A stretch of 64,000 nucleotides of DNA from positions 1 to 64,000 of the forward strand of contig NZ_JACSQL010000007.1 of the NCBI RefSeq assembly GCF_014836635.1, written 5' to 3'. The notes beneath the pieces were generated by a model. The model worked only from the letters and a program-made list of their open reading frames with translations, did not search any database and was not told the origin of the DNA. Source of the stretch: Paenibacillus gallinarum (GTDB taxonomy: Bacteria; Bacillota; Bacilli; Paenibacillales; Paenibacillaceae). Position numbers and translations under genes: made by a program. Positions 17,498 to 26,544 of the stretch are shown here, piece by piece; position 1 is the stretch's first letter; each line of letters starts with the position of its first letter.

Positions 17498-18718
17498 TTA
17501 TTCAACAACTTCGGTAGATGTTTGATTGATTCCATTCATGGGCTCCAATCGTTTATGATGAATAAAATAGTAAAATACGATAGAGGCCAGCGCGACAATG
17601 CCAGCAACTGTAAACATCGTGCGATAGTTCGTATGAGAACTGATAGAGCCCATTACATAGGATCCAACCCCATATCCCAAATCAAAAAGGAGAAAAAATG
17701 TACCATTTGCAGCTCCTGTTCGGTGTGCGGGGGAAAGCTTCATGGCAAGTGCCTGGAAACAAGGAAAGAGTGCCCCAAAACCGATCCCCATAAATACTCC
17801 AGATATCAGCACAGTAGCTCCTGAATGCGCATGGCTCAAAAGGAGCAATCCGCCCCCAAATAGAATAATGCCCGGATAATACAAATAATGCTCGCTATAC
17901 TTGTCAAAAAGTTTACCAACCAGCGGCCTAAAAATAACAATCATAATTGCAAAAACAATGAAAAACGTACCCGCCACTTCAGAATGATGAATTTCACTTG
18001 TGAAAGGAGCCATAAATCCCGCAATAGGACTATAAGAAAACGCCAGAATAAATCCAACAATTGAAATGGGTAACGCTTTTGTTTCAAAGATGTCTTTGAT
18101 ATGAAATTTATTTTGGGAAGCAAGTTGCTTCTTATCCTCTTTAGAGCGGCTTTTATCTTTTAGTGGAAGTACTAATAGCAAAGATATGAAGGCTATAACA
18201 CTAATCGCAGCCAGAAGCAGCATCCGGTTTTGATCTTTCCACAGCAATAGGCCTAAAGCAGGTCCAATAACCATGGCTATACTCATAAACATACTAAAGT
18301 ACCCCATTCCTTCTCCTTTTCGAGTGTACGGAATCATCGTAGCTGCTAGGGTATTTGTTGCCGTTGAAGCAACAGCATAGCTCATGCCATGTACAAAACG
18401 AATGAACAAGAATAGAACGATACCTTTTGCACCGAAATAGCTAATACAAGCGAGCGAGAAAATAATCATCCCGATCAGTGCAAGATTCTTTTTACCGAAA
18501 CGATCTACCCACAGACCGGAAAATGGCCTGATCAAAACGCCTCCGATAACGTAGATGGTAATCACTAATCCCATTTGCTGTGCATTGCCACTTAAACTAT
18601 CTCGTAAATATAGTGGAAAAGCTGTAGCTGAAACGTAAAAAGTAAGGAACATAAAAAAACTGCTTAAACAAATAATGACGAAATCTTTCGTCCATATCTT
18701 CTGTCGTTCTTCCGACAT
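17498..18718 (-). CDS. MFS transporter
   Basis: A major facilitator superfamily transporter of 406 aa with 12 predicted helices. The signature loop SGLWVDRFGKKN lies between helices 2 and 3 (near residue 68), and the related GKLFDKYSEHY occurs in the second half. No periplasmic domain is present and the termini are cytoplasmic, typical of drug or metabolite exporters of the YfkF/YwoG type. Substrate is unknown. ATG is preceded by GGATGGGG. It is divergent from a LysR regulator with a short shared promoter region, so the regulator probably controls it. Confidence 0.85.
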   Translation of the reverse strand: MSEERQKIWTKDFVIICLSSFFMFLTFYVSATAFPLYLRDSLSGNAQQMGLVITIYVIGGVLIRPFSGLWVDRFGKKNLALIGMIIFSLACISYFGAKGIVLFLFIRFVHGMSYAVASTATNTLAATMIPYTRKGEGMGYFSMFMSIAMVIGPALGLLLWKDQNRMLLLAAISVIAFISLLLVLPLKDKSRSKEDKKQLASQNKFHIKDIFETKALPISIVGFILAFSYSPIAGFMAPFTSEIHHSEVAGTFFIVFAIMIVIFRPLVGKLFDKYSEHYLYYPGIILFGGGLLLLSHAHSGATVLISGVFMGIGFGALFPCFQALAMKLSPAHRTGAANGTFFLLFDLGYGVGSYVMGSISSHTNYRTMFTVAGIVALASIVFYYFIHHKRLEPMNGINQTSTEVVE

Positions 18719-18746
18719 TTCTACCCCATCCTTCTAAGCTGTATGA

Positions 18747-18766
18747 TATGTAAATTATTATACATA
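18747..18766. promoter_or_regulatory. Candidate LysR operator in the MFS-lysR divergent region
   Basis: TATGTA and TACATA are separated by eight bases, giving a dyad containing the T-N11-A pattern used by LysR-type regulators. It lies between the divergent MFS and LysR start codons, near a second imperfect dyad (TCAT...ATGA, about 18777-18800). Confidence 0.4.
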
Positions 18767-18836
18767 CTATTTTTTATCATGTATAATACTAATTATATGA
18801 TTTATATATTACATTGATGTGATATGGAGGATATGT

Positions 18837-19724
18837 ATGGAATACCTGCAATTAAAGTATTTTCAAGCCGTTGCCCAATATGAAAACATGACCAAGGCAT
18901 CCGCAATGTTAAACGTATCTCAGCCGTCTCTAAGCAACGCTATTAAACGTTTAGAAAATAAAATAGGTGTACCCTTATTTGACCGACATGGGAAGCATTT
19001 GAAATTAAATCCATATGGTAAAGTTTACTTAGATAAAATTGAAGAGGCATTTCGTGCATTAGGAGAAGGCGAAACGGAGATTAGAGAAATGGCCGGATTA
19101 CGTCGAGGCCATCTTACGTTATGTATGATGCTTCCCCACATTATGCCAACACTATTAAAGGAGTTTTTGGCGGTTTATCCTGATGTCCGCATATCCCAGC
19201 GTCAACTAAACTCTACCACGGAAATGAAGATGGAATTAGACAAATCTAATATTGATTTCTGTCTATCAACCTTTCCGATCATCGGTCCCGATATTGAATG
19301 GCTGACTTTAGTGGAAGAAGAAATGAGCTTAACCGTTCCGAAGAACCATCGATTAGCTTCAAGAGAAAGCATTCGTTTGAGTGAAGTGTCTAACGAACCC
19401 TTTATTTCTTTGCCTCCTAGAACGAGCTTTCGAGATATTACGGATGAATATTGTCGTCAGGCAGGATTTGAACCTAATGTAGCCTTTGAGCTAGAAGAAA
19501 CAAGTGCGATCCTAACATTAGTTGAGATGGGGCTTGGTATAACTCTTACACTTCCTTTATCACTTGGAAACAGAGTACATAACAAAGATACTGTTCAACT
19601 AAAGATTATTGAGCCCATTTGTATAAGAACGTTTGGAATTGCCTGGAACAAAAAACACTATTTATCTCAAGCGGCTGTTCATTTTCTCCAATTTGTTAAA
19701 CAATACTTCTCCAATTACAAGTAA
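18837..19724 (+). CDS. LysR-family transcriptional regulator
   Basis: A 295-aa DNA-binding regulator. The N-terminal winged helix-turn-helix (MEYLQLKYFQAVAQYENMTKASAMLNVSQPSLSNAIKRLE) has the classic LysR sequence, followed by the periplasmic-binding-like effector domain (about residues 90-290). An earlier in-frame GTG at 18819 lies upstream of the ribosome binding site; TGGAGG five bases before ATG 18837 fixes the start. It probably regulates the divergent MFS gene in response to a small molecule that cannot be named from sequence. Confidence 0.88.
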   Translation: MEYLQLKYFQAVAQYENMTKASAMLNVSQPSLSNAIKRLENKIGVPLFDRHGKHLKLNPYGKVYLDKIEEAFRALGEGETEIREMAGLRRGHLTLCMMLPHIMPTLLKEFLAVYPDVRISQRQLNSTTEMKMELDKSNIDFCLSTFPIIGPDIEWLTLVEEEMSLTVPKNHRLASRESIRLSEVSNEPFISLPPRTSFRDITDEYCRQAGFEPNVAFELEETSAILTLVEMGLGITLTLPLSLGNRVHNKDTVQLKIIEPICIRTFGIAWNKKHYLSQAAVHFLQFVKQYFSNYK

Positions 19725-19845
19725 TTTGCTACGAAAAATCCCCTCCATTCAACTAGATTAATAATACTCTAGAAACGTTTACAGTGCTCCTGGCTGATTT
19801 TCGGTCTGGGATTCCCCAGGAAGTTCGAAATGATTACTGCAAAAA

Positions 19846-19868
19846 AAGAGGTCTTATTCAGACCTCTT
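19846..19868 (-). terminator. Terminator of the GH5 gene
   Basis: AAGAGGTCT/AGACCTCTT stem with a five-base loop, followed on the minus strand by seven T residues. Confidence 0.8.
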
Positions 19869-19891
19869 CCCTTAAAGATAATATATCTTTC

Positions 19892-21595
19892 TTAGGATGA
19901 TTTAATGGTTGTTACTCTAGTCCCATCTTTCTCAATGATGTACTCTAGTATTTCGCCACTCCAAAAATGAAACTTCAAAGTCACTTGCCCGTCTTTGATC
20001 TCATCAAAGAAAGCTTTTGTTAATTTGATCTCATTTGTCTCATAGGATGGAACGAATGAGTGCCCAAATTCTTTAAACGAAGTCCAATCCGCTGGCCCTG
20101 CATTTCGCCCATCCTCATACAGCGATTCCATAGTAGCCAGTTGGTCTCCATTAAATTGTACTGGAATGATCAGTTCATCCGAAGATCCAGATGTCTCACT
20201 TAGCTCAGGTACATCGTAGGTAATAATGTTAAGTTTCCAATCGGCTCCTGAAGTAAAATTGATATTGAGCTCTGCTTGCTTCCCATAAGCAGTATCAGAC
20301 CACTGACCAAGGAAATTGGCTTTTAGAGTGAGTATGTTCTCATGTATTGTGTAATCTTGATCTTTCTTTAGTGTCTTTCCGTTCATATTTACATTTTGAA
20401 ATTCATTTCCGTTCGGCTCAAGAGGAATGGATACGTCCTGAACATTCTCTCCCTTTTTCAGATAGACAAGATCAGACATCGCATGGGAGGAACGACCTTT
20501 GAAACCAGCTTTGATAACAGCATACAAATCTTCATCAAACCAATTGAACTCCCTGCGGTTAAAGTGTTGACCATTATCCCATAGCATCGTTGTAAACCCT
20601 TTTTGCCCGGCATAATCATTTACAAAATCAAAGTATTTCAGTTTCTCTCCGTGCTGGATGGTCCCCAAAAACTTGTCAAAGCCCAATAACCCGAACTCAC
20701 CCACAATGACCGGAATACCTTCCTTCGTAAACCGCTCATATGTCCGATCAAACGTATCTATGATATCTTTTTGAGCGTCTTCATTAAACTTAGTTGCTCC
20801 CGCCATATTGACACTAAAAGGATAAAATCCGTAATAATGAATGGTCGCAATCAGATTAGAATCGTTATAACTGGTTATTGTCTTGTATAGTTCCTCTAAT
20901 CTGGCTTCGGAAGCAGAGGCCGTTATACTTGGAATAACTAGCGGGCGCTTTCCATTTTTCCCTCCAGAAGTCCGCACGATGTGATGAAAAGAATCATTCA
21001 ATTCACCAAGCATCGTAAAATATTGAGGTTCATCTTTATTCCAATCCTCTGAGAATCGAGGTTCATTAATGCTCTCAAACATTAACTTGCTGGGATGATC
21101 TTTGAAATGATCTGCTATTTGTGTCCACAAGGCATTGAATCGCTCTAATACTTCATCATGATTCGTATCCATGTACCTCACCCATTCGCTAGAGTCGTGA
21201 TGGATATTAATCATGACATAAAGGTCTTCATCCAGTGACCAATCTACAACTTCCTCAATTCTTCTCATAAAATCCGGATCAACCGTATAGTCAGGAGCGT
21301 CGCCCATACGGTGCTCCCACGTAATTGGAATGCGGATACTATTGTACCCTTGTTCGGCAATCTCAGCGATCAACTCTTTGGTGGTGAGTGGGTTTCCCCA
21401 AGATGTTTCATCACCCGTCGCATCAAACGTATTTCCGAGGTTCCATCCTGGCTGCATTTTTTCTACATAAGTTTGCATTTTACTCTTCTTCTGCTTTTCA
21501 GCTGAAATGATGGGACCCACTACAAAAATAACGCCTGCTATTAAAACCAAAGAGATCAGCATTGCCCATAAAGGAAAACTCTTTTTATTATTCAT
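19892..21595 (-). CDS. Membrane-anchored GH5 endoglucanase with CBM_X2 domain
   Basis: A cellulase-type enzyme of about 567 aa acting outside the membrane. An N-terminal uncleaved-looking membrane helix (about residues 8-30) is followed by a GH5 barrel. Acid/base E178 lies in FESINEPR and nucleophile E300 in VIVGEFG; HYYGFYPF and LWDNGQHF also fit. A CBM_X2 module (about 363-450) binds cellulose or peptidoglycan in related enzymes. A further beta domain completes the protein. Earlier in-frame ATGs at 21631 and 21613 lack a ribosome binding site; AAAAGGA six bases before ATG 21595 decides the start. Monocistronic, with its own terminator and a good cre site about 200 bases upstream, so probably glucose-repressed. 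Confidence 0.88.
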   Translation of the reverse strand: MNNKKSFPLWAMLISLVLIAGVIFVVGPIISAEKQKKSKMQTYVEKMQPGWNLGNTFDATGDETSWGNPLTTKELIAEIAEQGYNSIRIPITWEHRMGDAPDYTVDPDFMRRIEEVVDWSLDEDLYVMINIHHDSSEWVRYMDTNHDEVLERFNALWTQIADHFKDHPSKLMFESINEPRFSEDWNKDEPQYFTMLGELNDSFHHIVRTSGGKNGKRPLVIPSITASASEARLEELYKTITSYNDSNLIATIHYYGFYPFSVNMAGATKFNEDAQKDIIDTFDRTYERFTKEGIPVIVGEFGLLGFDKFLGTIQHGEKLKYFDFVNDYAGQKGFTTMLWDNGQHFNRREFNWFDEDLYAVIKAGFKGRSSHAMSDLVYLKKGENVQDVSIPLEPNGNEFQNVNMNGKTLKKDQDYTIHENILTLKANFLGQWSDTAYGKQAELNINFTSGADWKLNIITYDVPELSETSGSSDELIIPVQFNGDQLATMESLYEDGRNAGPADWTSFKEFGHSFVPSYETNEIKLTKAFFDEIKDGQVTLKFHFWSGEILEYIIEKDGTRVTTIKSS

Positions 21596-21795
21596 ACCAA
21601 GTCCTTTTTTCATATTTTTGGCGTATACCATATGATGAATGGATCACGAAGATGTAAGCTGCTATTCGATGGTTCTCTTTACAAAGGTAAGAAAATACAT
21701 TCCCTCCACTGTGATAATCTGTTAGAACATTGTGACGTGGATACGATTAAGGAGTAAGCTAACAAAGAGGAGAAGGATCACCTGCTTTCTTTTAC

Positions 21796-21809
21796 TGTAA
21801 TCGCTTTCT
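21796..21809 (+). promoter_or_regulatory. cre (CcpA) site upstream of the GH5 gene
   Basis: TGTAATCGCTTTCT matches the degenerate cre consensus TGWAANCGNTNNCW at every constrained position. It lies about 200 bases upstream of the GH5 start, within or upstream of its promoter. The remaining sequence of 21596-22023 carries the DUF4256 terminator and no other gene. Confidence 0.6.
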
Positions 21810-21927
21810 TTATCTGTGAGTATAAGCTTAACCCTTCTCTAACTCAATAGCTATAAGAGACATGAACCTTATATTTATTAACGAATTATGACCCCGCTCG
21901 TTAATACTAATGAAAGCAACGCGAAAA

Positions 21928-21948
21928 AAGTCGCCATATAGGCGACTT
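21928..21948 (-). terminator. Terminator of the DUF4256 gene
   Basis: AAGTCGCC/GGCGACTT stem with a five-base loop and a run of T on the minus strand. Confidence 0.8.
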
Positions 21949-22023
21949 CTAATGGGACTATCTGCTTCTTTCCGAATAACTCCATTGATTCATCTTAACA
22001 ACCTTAGAAAATAACAACCAAAT

Positions 22024-22590
22024 TCAGACTCTTAATAAGCCACGAAAACCTCTGACACCATAATAAGAATCTGCACCATTGTGGTACACAAAAACAGTGT
22101 CGTAGCGACGATCACAAAAGATGGCACCGCCGAGTTGTCTAATATGATCAGGTGTTTTCACCCAGCTCGATGTCTTCGTATCAAATTTCCCAAGTCTCTG
22201 CAGCTCCCGGTATTGCTCTTCTGTCAGAATCTCAATCCCCATGTCAACTGCCATATCCATAGCACTATTCTGCGGTTTGTGTTGTTTCCTTGATTCCAAC
22301 GCGGCCCGATCGTAACACACACTTCTGCGGCCTTTAGGGCTTTCTGCCGAACAATCACAAAAAACATATTCACCCGTCTCTTTATCATAAAAAGTAACAT
22401 CAGGTTCGCCGCCGGTTCTTTCCATTTCAAAAAGTGACCACAGTTTTACTGCATTCTGTTCTAGTTTTGCTTCTACCGCAGCCCATTCAAGTCCTTCATG
22501 GCGATTCATGTTTTTCTCAAAACGAGCTTTTAATGTTCCGAGTATTTCGTCACGTTGTTCTGGTGACAACTCTTTATTTTCGTTGTTCAT
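22024..22590 (-). CDS. DUF4256 family protein
   Basis: A cytoplasmic conserved protein of 188 aa with no signal peptide or membrane helix. Features typical of the family: FCDCSAESPKGRRSVCYD near residue 80, ESRKQHKPQNSA, and a C-terminal GVRGFRGLLRV. The clustered Cys and Asp residues hint at metal binding, but no activity is known to me. An ATG at 22644 is possible, but GGGAGG six bases before ATG 22590 gives the better start. Transcribed downstream of, and perhaps with, the DUF3888-like gene, ending at a strong terminator. Confidence 0.8.
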   Translation of the reverse strand: MNNENKELSPEQRDEILGTLKARFEKNMNRHEGLEWAAVEAKLEQNAVKLWSLFEMERTGGEPDVTFYDKETGEYVFCDCSAESPKGRRSVCYDRAALESRKQHKPQNSAMDMAVDMGIEILTEEQYRELQRLGKFDTKTSSWVKTPDHIRQLGGAIFCDRRYDTVFVYHNGADSYYGVRGFRGLLRV

Positions 22591-22666
22591 ACTGAACCTC
22601 CCCATAATATGTTTAGATCTATATAAAAGCATCATCACTTTCATTTCTCGCTTAGAACATATGTAA

Positions 22667-23098
22667 TTATTCGGTTAATTTCCGACTGTTTTCGCCAGTA
22701 ATAATTTTATAATCGACCAAATAATAATTAGCCCCGGCAGTATCGTTCTTAAAGTATAGTTCGACGTTGTCCTCTTTGGGTCCTACTCTACATAAGCTTA
22801 TAGTTAGCTCGAAGTATTTCCCACCATTCATTGCATCTACATTTATGCTTCTTTTTTCACTCTGATCTCTCATTGCTTCGGGCTGCTGAATATTTGATAT
22901 CTCTGTACATCCAATCATAACATATTCTGTTTTATAAATACTTTTGAGTGCTCCAGTTATATTTAAATGAAGCTGTTGCAATAAAGCTTCCTCAAGCTGC
23001 TTTTCCCTAACATCTGGATTTGAAGCAAACGAAAGAGTTGGAATACTGAAAAAAGCACTCATTAAGATGACAAGGACCACACATTGCTTTAAGTTCAA
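22667..23098 (-). CDS. Secreted DUF3888-like protein
   Basis: A small exported protein of about 143 aa. A cleavable signal peptide (hydrophobic core VVLVILMSAFFSIPTLSFA, cut after SFA) precedes a mature region beginning REKQLEEALLQQLHLNITGAL. This helical start is characteristic of DUF3888 proteins of Bacillus and Paenibacillus. A beta-rich C-terminal half follows. Function unknown. TTG at 23098 has AAGGA seven bases upstream and is preferred over the ATG at 23107, which overlaps the RBS. It lies 76 bases upstream of the DUF4256 gene on the same strand. Confidence 0.65.
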   Translation of the reverse strand: MNLKQCVVLVILMSAFFSIPTLSFASNPDVREKQLEEALLQQLHLNITGALKSIYKTEYVMIGCTEISNIQQPEAMRDQSEKRSINVDAMNGGKYFELTISLCRVGPKEDNVELYFKNDTAGANYYLVDYKIITGENSRKLTE

Positions 23099-23198
23099 AT
23101 GAAACATCCTTTTTTAATATACGGTGCTTCATTTATATGGAATTTATACAATTCTTGCGTTTATTTCTCACACTATTCGGAAAGTTAACATACCAAAA

Positions 23199-23227
23199 AG
23201 CAACTGATCGCACTGACCAGTTGCTTT
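23199..23227. terminator. Terminator-like hairpin in the 23.1-23.4 kb intergenic region
   Basis: AAGCAACTG/CAGTTGCTT stem flanked by A-rich and T-rich tracts. No gene on either strand obviously ends here, so it may mark a lost gene. The rest of 23099-23439 is AT-rich leader for the HExxH gene; nothing else recognised. Confidence 0.5.
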
Positions 23228-23439
23228 GTTTATATTCTAATCCTCTCAGCGGAATCGTCCCTCTACGGTGATTCGAGTGGTGACGGAGCCCAAAACACTC
23301 TACCCCTTATATGTAAAAAAATATTTAAAAATTTATACATTTGGCTCTATAATTGATATATACTATTTATACGAAAGAAGCAATGTCGGTACTTTTTGCT
23401 ATAAGAATTTCATTCTACTTCGAAGACAGGTGAACCAAA

Positions 23440-23892
23440 CTGAACATAGAATTATTTAATCAGGCTGTAACTGAGCTGCTGAAACGCTCAGGTAGCCGTG
23501 CGCTTGTCCAGATTGAATCCACTTTCCCGGACAATCGCCTCGTTGGTGGCAAATACCACATGAATAGCCATACCGTGTATCTATATCAAAAAGAAATTAT
23601 GGAGCAATGCAGAATGTTATTCGGCTCACTCGCTCCCTTACATTCATATATTTCTGTCATTCTAGCTCATGAATTGGGTCATGCTGAGGATGCAGAATTG
23701 GAACATCTATCAGGTCTTCTTGATGGGCCTCTCACTGTCTCTGAACAAGCCGAAATCCGGCTGCGCATTGAAGAGAATGCTTGGCGTTATGCGGAATCAC
23801 TACTATGGGACATAGATCCCGTTTTCTTGCATACCATCATTGACGAATCCCTATACAGTTACCATCAAGCTATTGAACCACATATCGCCTAA
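23440..23892 (+). CDS. Small HExxH zincin-like protein, probable CTG start
   Basis: A protein of about 150 aa with the zinc-metallopeptidase motif HELGH in VILAHELGHAEDAELEHL, in the C-terminal half. The acidic residues after the motif could supply a third ligand. The nearest ATG (23560) is internal. The same frame continues upstream with protein-like codons to a stop at 23431, and the only plausible start is CTG at 23440, with AGGTGA six bases before it. The reconstructed N-terminus is NIELFNQAVTELLKRSGSR. No signal peptide. It resembles the compact zincin domains of ImmA/IrrE or SprT type, but family membership is not certain. Ends before a clear terminator. Confidence 0.65.
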   Translation: MNIELFNQAVTELLKRSGSRALVQIESTFPDNRLVGGKYHMNSHTVYLYQKEIMEQCRMLFGSLAPLHSYISVILAHELGHAEDAELEHLSGLLDGPLTVSEQAEIRLRIEENAWRYAESLLWDIDPVFLHTIIDESLYSYHQAIEPHIA

Positions 23893-23919
23893 CGTTATCC
23901 ATGATACAGCCTTATAAAT

Positions 23920-23963
23920 ACAAGGTCAGTCTTCCCTTTTTCATAGGTGAGGTCTGGCCTTGT
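23920..23963 (+). terminator. Terminator of the HExxH gene
   Basis: ACAAGGTCAG pairs with CTGGCCTTGT across a 24-base loop and is followed on the plus strand by TTTTTCTTT. Confidence 0.75.
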
Positions 23964-24046
23964 TTTTCTTTGCTGCACTTCATGATTAGACATTGAATAT
24001 AACATCTATATCTTTATTACCCTCTCTTCGGGCTGTCAAACATACT

Positions 24047-25117
24047 TTAATCCTTTTCATATTCAGTCAAAGCAAGACTTTCGAAGATTGAATTCCTTGA
24101 AACATTTACATACTCTAGCTGCTTCATCCGTTGAAGAAAAGCAGGTTTCTGATCTATCATACAATTTTCTATGTTTAGAGACCTGAGACGCTTAAGTTTT
24201 TCTAACTCAATTGGTAGTTCTTGGATCGAAGTGTAATTGATCGTTAGCTGCTCCAACTGCTCAAGTTCTCCAATCTCGGGAGGAATACGATTTAAACTGA
24301 TCTCTTCCTTTGATTTCGTCCGCCAAGTGGAATCCGGTCTATCTGAACTAGCACAATTGATTTGAAGCTCTTTTAGGTTCTTTAACTTGGAAATGGATCC
24401 GGGAATGCTTTCAAGGTCTGCTGTCATGATCCTCAAACTTTCTAACTTACTTAACTCGAACAATGCTTGAGGTAACCGATAAAGATCTTGTTCAAATATT
24501 TCTAACCATCGTATCTCTGTAAGTTCGCGGATTCGATCTGGTAGTTTGTTCAGTCTATATCCACTTATATATAGCCGATCCGTTTTTTGCTTAATAGCAT
24601 CATCCAGCAGACGATTGAAGTCGCGGTGAGCCTCTATTTCTATGAAAAGTCCTGTAATTTGATCCATCAGCTCGATCGCTTCGTTCTCTGTCACATTTAT
24701 CCCGTACATACCCTCATGCACAACGGAATAAAGATAGTCTTCGCCATCTTTTTTTAAGAAGCACAAGTCTTCTAGTAAATTAGGGAAAATCCAATCCGAT
24801 AGGCTTCCTGCAAATTGCTTTAATAGAAGACCACTTTCTTCACAGGATTTATAAAAATAGTAGGTTCCCGAACAATAAAAGGCATGACTGCGATATGCTT
24901 CTCTTATTTGTATGACTTCCTCCATATTGTTGTTTTTGATCACAATTGTTTTGATTAAATAAGGTTTCAATTCTTCCAGTACACTTTGATACTTTTGATT
25001 CTCACTAGGCAAATCCCCCATTTTGTAACCCAGCACAAAACATTCCGAATTCTGTATCGCTACATCTATAACTTGTTTATAAGCTTCACCTTTAGGGTCT
25101 GTATACATTCTTAACAT
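24047..25117 (-). CDS. Leucine-rich repeat protein
   Basis: A 356-aa cytoplasmic protein with no signal peptide. The N-terminal 180 residues are not recognised. Residues about 185-345 form six or more LRR units of the LP-x-x-I-x-x-L type (for example LNKLPDRIRELTEIRWLEI, LYRLPQALFELSKLESLRI, LESIPGSISKLKNLKELQI, IQELPIELEKLKRLRSLNI). LRRs bind partner proteins. The N-terminal half may be an effector or sensor, but function is open. ATG with GGGGGAG seven bases upstream. It stands alone between genes of unrelated function. Confidence 0.8.
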   Translation of the reverse strand: MLRMYTDPKGEAYKQVIDVAIQNSECFVLGYKMGDLPSENQKYQSVLEELKPYLIKTIVIKNNNMEEVIQIREAYRSHAFYCSGTYYFYKSCEESGLLLKQFAGSLSDWIFPNLLEDLCFLKKDGEDYLYSVVHEGMYGINVTENEAIELMDQITGLFIEIEAHRDFNRLLDDAIKQKTDRLYISGYRLNKLPDRIRELTEIRWLEIFEQDLYRLPQALFELSKLESLRIMTADLESIPGSISKLKNLKELQINCASSDRPDSTWRTKSKEEISLNRIPPEIGELEQLEQLTINYTSIQELPIELEKLKRLRSLNIENCMIDQKPAFLQRMKQLEYVNVSRNSIFESLALTEYEKD

Positions 25118-25211
25118 ACTAGTTCTCCCCCTATAAAATACATATTATTCCTATTATAGATTAGCATCTCTTTCTCTCCAACTAAATATGAAAACGACAC
25201 GAAAACAACGA

Positions 25212-25247
25212 AAATCCATCCATCTCATTTATGAGATGAATGGGTTT
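25212..25247 (-). terminator. Terminator of the first aldo-keto reductase gene
   Basis: A stem built from CCATCCATCTCAT and ATGAGATGAATGG is extended by AAAA/TTTT flanks, with T-rich sequence on the minus strand. Confidence 0.75.
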
Positions 25248-25306
25248 TAGGAATCCGTCTACGTTTCGTCATAACAATTTAATAGTCTTACTTATATATC
25301 AAGCAA

Positions 25307-26287
25307 TTAATTGTGACCTACTATTGGGTGCGGTACATATGGCTCTTCAAGGAACGAAATTTCTTCAGGTGTTAATGTAACCGATAGAGCTTCTATCGCG
25401 ACTTCAAGGTGAGATATCTTCGTCGCTCCGATAATAGGAGAAGTTACACCCTCTTTCTGCAGCAGCCAAGCAAGAGCGATCTGAGTACGGGGAACACCAA
25501 GTTTTTCTGCGATAGATGCAACACGCTCTACTACGATCCGATCCGCATCCATAGTTCCATCGTACTTAGACTTTTGAATTTCGTCAGTTTCGGAGCGAAG
25601 CGTAGTTTCTGACCAATCACGTGTCAATCTCCCGGATGCGAGCGGGCTATATGGAGTCACCCCGATTTTTTCTTCCTTACATAGAGGCAGCATCTCCCTC
25701 TCTTCTTCACGGTAAATAAGATTTAGATGATTTTGCATAGACACAAATTTCGTCCATCCATTCTTTTCCGCTACATGTAATGCCTTTTGGAACTGCCATG
25801 CAAACATCGCAGAAGCACCAATATATCTTGCCTTGCCTGCTTTTACGATATCGTGCAATGCTTCCATCGTTTCTTCAATGGGTGTATTGTAATTCCATCG
25901 GTGGATGATATACAGATCTACATAATCCGTTCCCAGTCTCTTAAGACTTTTATCTATTTCACTCATGATTGCCTTTCGAGAAAGCCCAGCACCATTTGGA
26001 CCTTCATGCATACGGCCCCAAACCTTGGTTGCGAGGACAATTTCATCGCGATTTGCGTAATCTTTGAGGGCTCGACCTAGGAATTCTTCACTTTTCCCTA
26101 TTGAGTACCAATTTGCTGTATCGAAAAAATTAATACCTTTATCCAAGGCTTTTTTTATAATCGTTCGAGAATCTGCCTCATTAAGCACCCATGGATGAAC
26201 CCAATGCTTTGCATCACCAAAACCCATACATCCAAGACAAAGCTTAGATACATCTAAACCTGTGTTTCCAAGTTTCATATATTCCAT
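25307..26287 (-). CDS. Aldo-keto reductase, YajO/Tas-like
   Basis: An NADPH-dependent oxidoreductase of 326 aa with the TIM-barrel AKR fold. It has the start signature MKLGNTGLDVSKLCLG, catalytic Asp-Tyr in FFDTANWYSIGKSEEFLG, Lys in VLATKVWG and His in YIIHRWN. The nucleotide-binding end is LGVPRTQIALAWLLQK...PIIGATKISHLEVAIEAL. Length and motifs match the L-glyceraldehyde-3-phosphate/YajO group of AKRs. ATG preceded by GGAGA. It lies just downstream of the AraC regulator on the same strand, so co-regulation is possible, though a terminator-like hairpin separates them. Confidence 0.9.
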   Translation of the reverse strand: MEYMKLGNTGLDVSKLCLGCMGFGDAKHWVHPWVLNEADSRTIIKKALDKGINFFDTANWYSIGKSEEFLGRALKDYANRDEIVLATKVWGRMHEGPNGAGLSRKAIMSEIDKSLKRLGTDYVDLYIIHRWNYNTPIEETMEALHDIVKAGKARYIGASAMFAWQFQKALHVAEKNGWTKFVSMQNHLNLIYREEEREMLPLCKEEKIGVTPYSPLASGRLTRDWSETTLRSETDEIQKSKYDGTMDADRIVVERVASIAEKLGVPRTQIALAWLLQKEGVTSPIIGATKISHLEVAIEALSVTLTPEEISFLEEPYVPHPIVGHN

Positions 26288-26463
26288 TAGAATTCTCCTC
26301 TCTTTCGTTTGTTTTCAATCCGTATTATCTATCTCTCCCTTATTATGCAATAAATGGATGGATAAGTGTTATCCTATTTGTCTCAGTTCATTGCCCGATC
26401 CTCTCTGCAATATAGGATAGCGTCTATCGGCGATTGAGTTATCTTATGTATTGTTCGGTAACG

Positions 26464-26500
26464 AAAAACGGTAGCTGGAATAAGAGCAGCTACCGTTTTT
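26464..26500. terminator. Bidirectional-looking terminator after the AraC regulator gene
   Basis: The 13-bp arms AAAAACGGTAGCT/AGCTACCGTTTTT form a stem rich in A at one foot and T at the other, between the AraC gene and the downstream aldo-keto reductase. Confidence 0.8.
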
Positions 26501-26544
26501 ATTATGATGAGTTTTCTCTGATCAATAGTTTTTCACTTTTCACG

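Noticed and set aside
23268-23459. 63-codon open frame in the leader of the HExxH gene
   Set aside because: No ribosome binding site, odd composition, and it overlaps the better-supported CTG-started gene.
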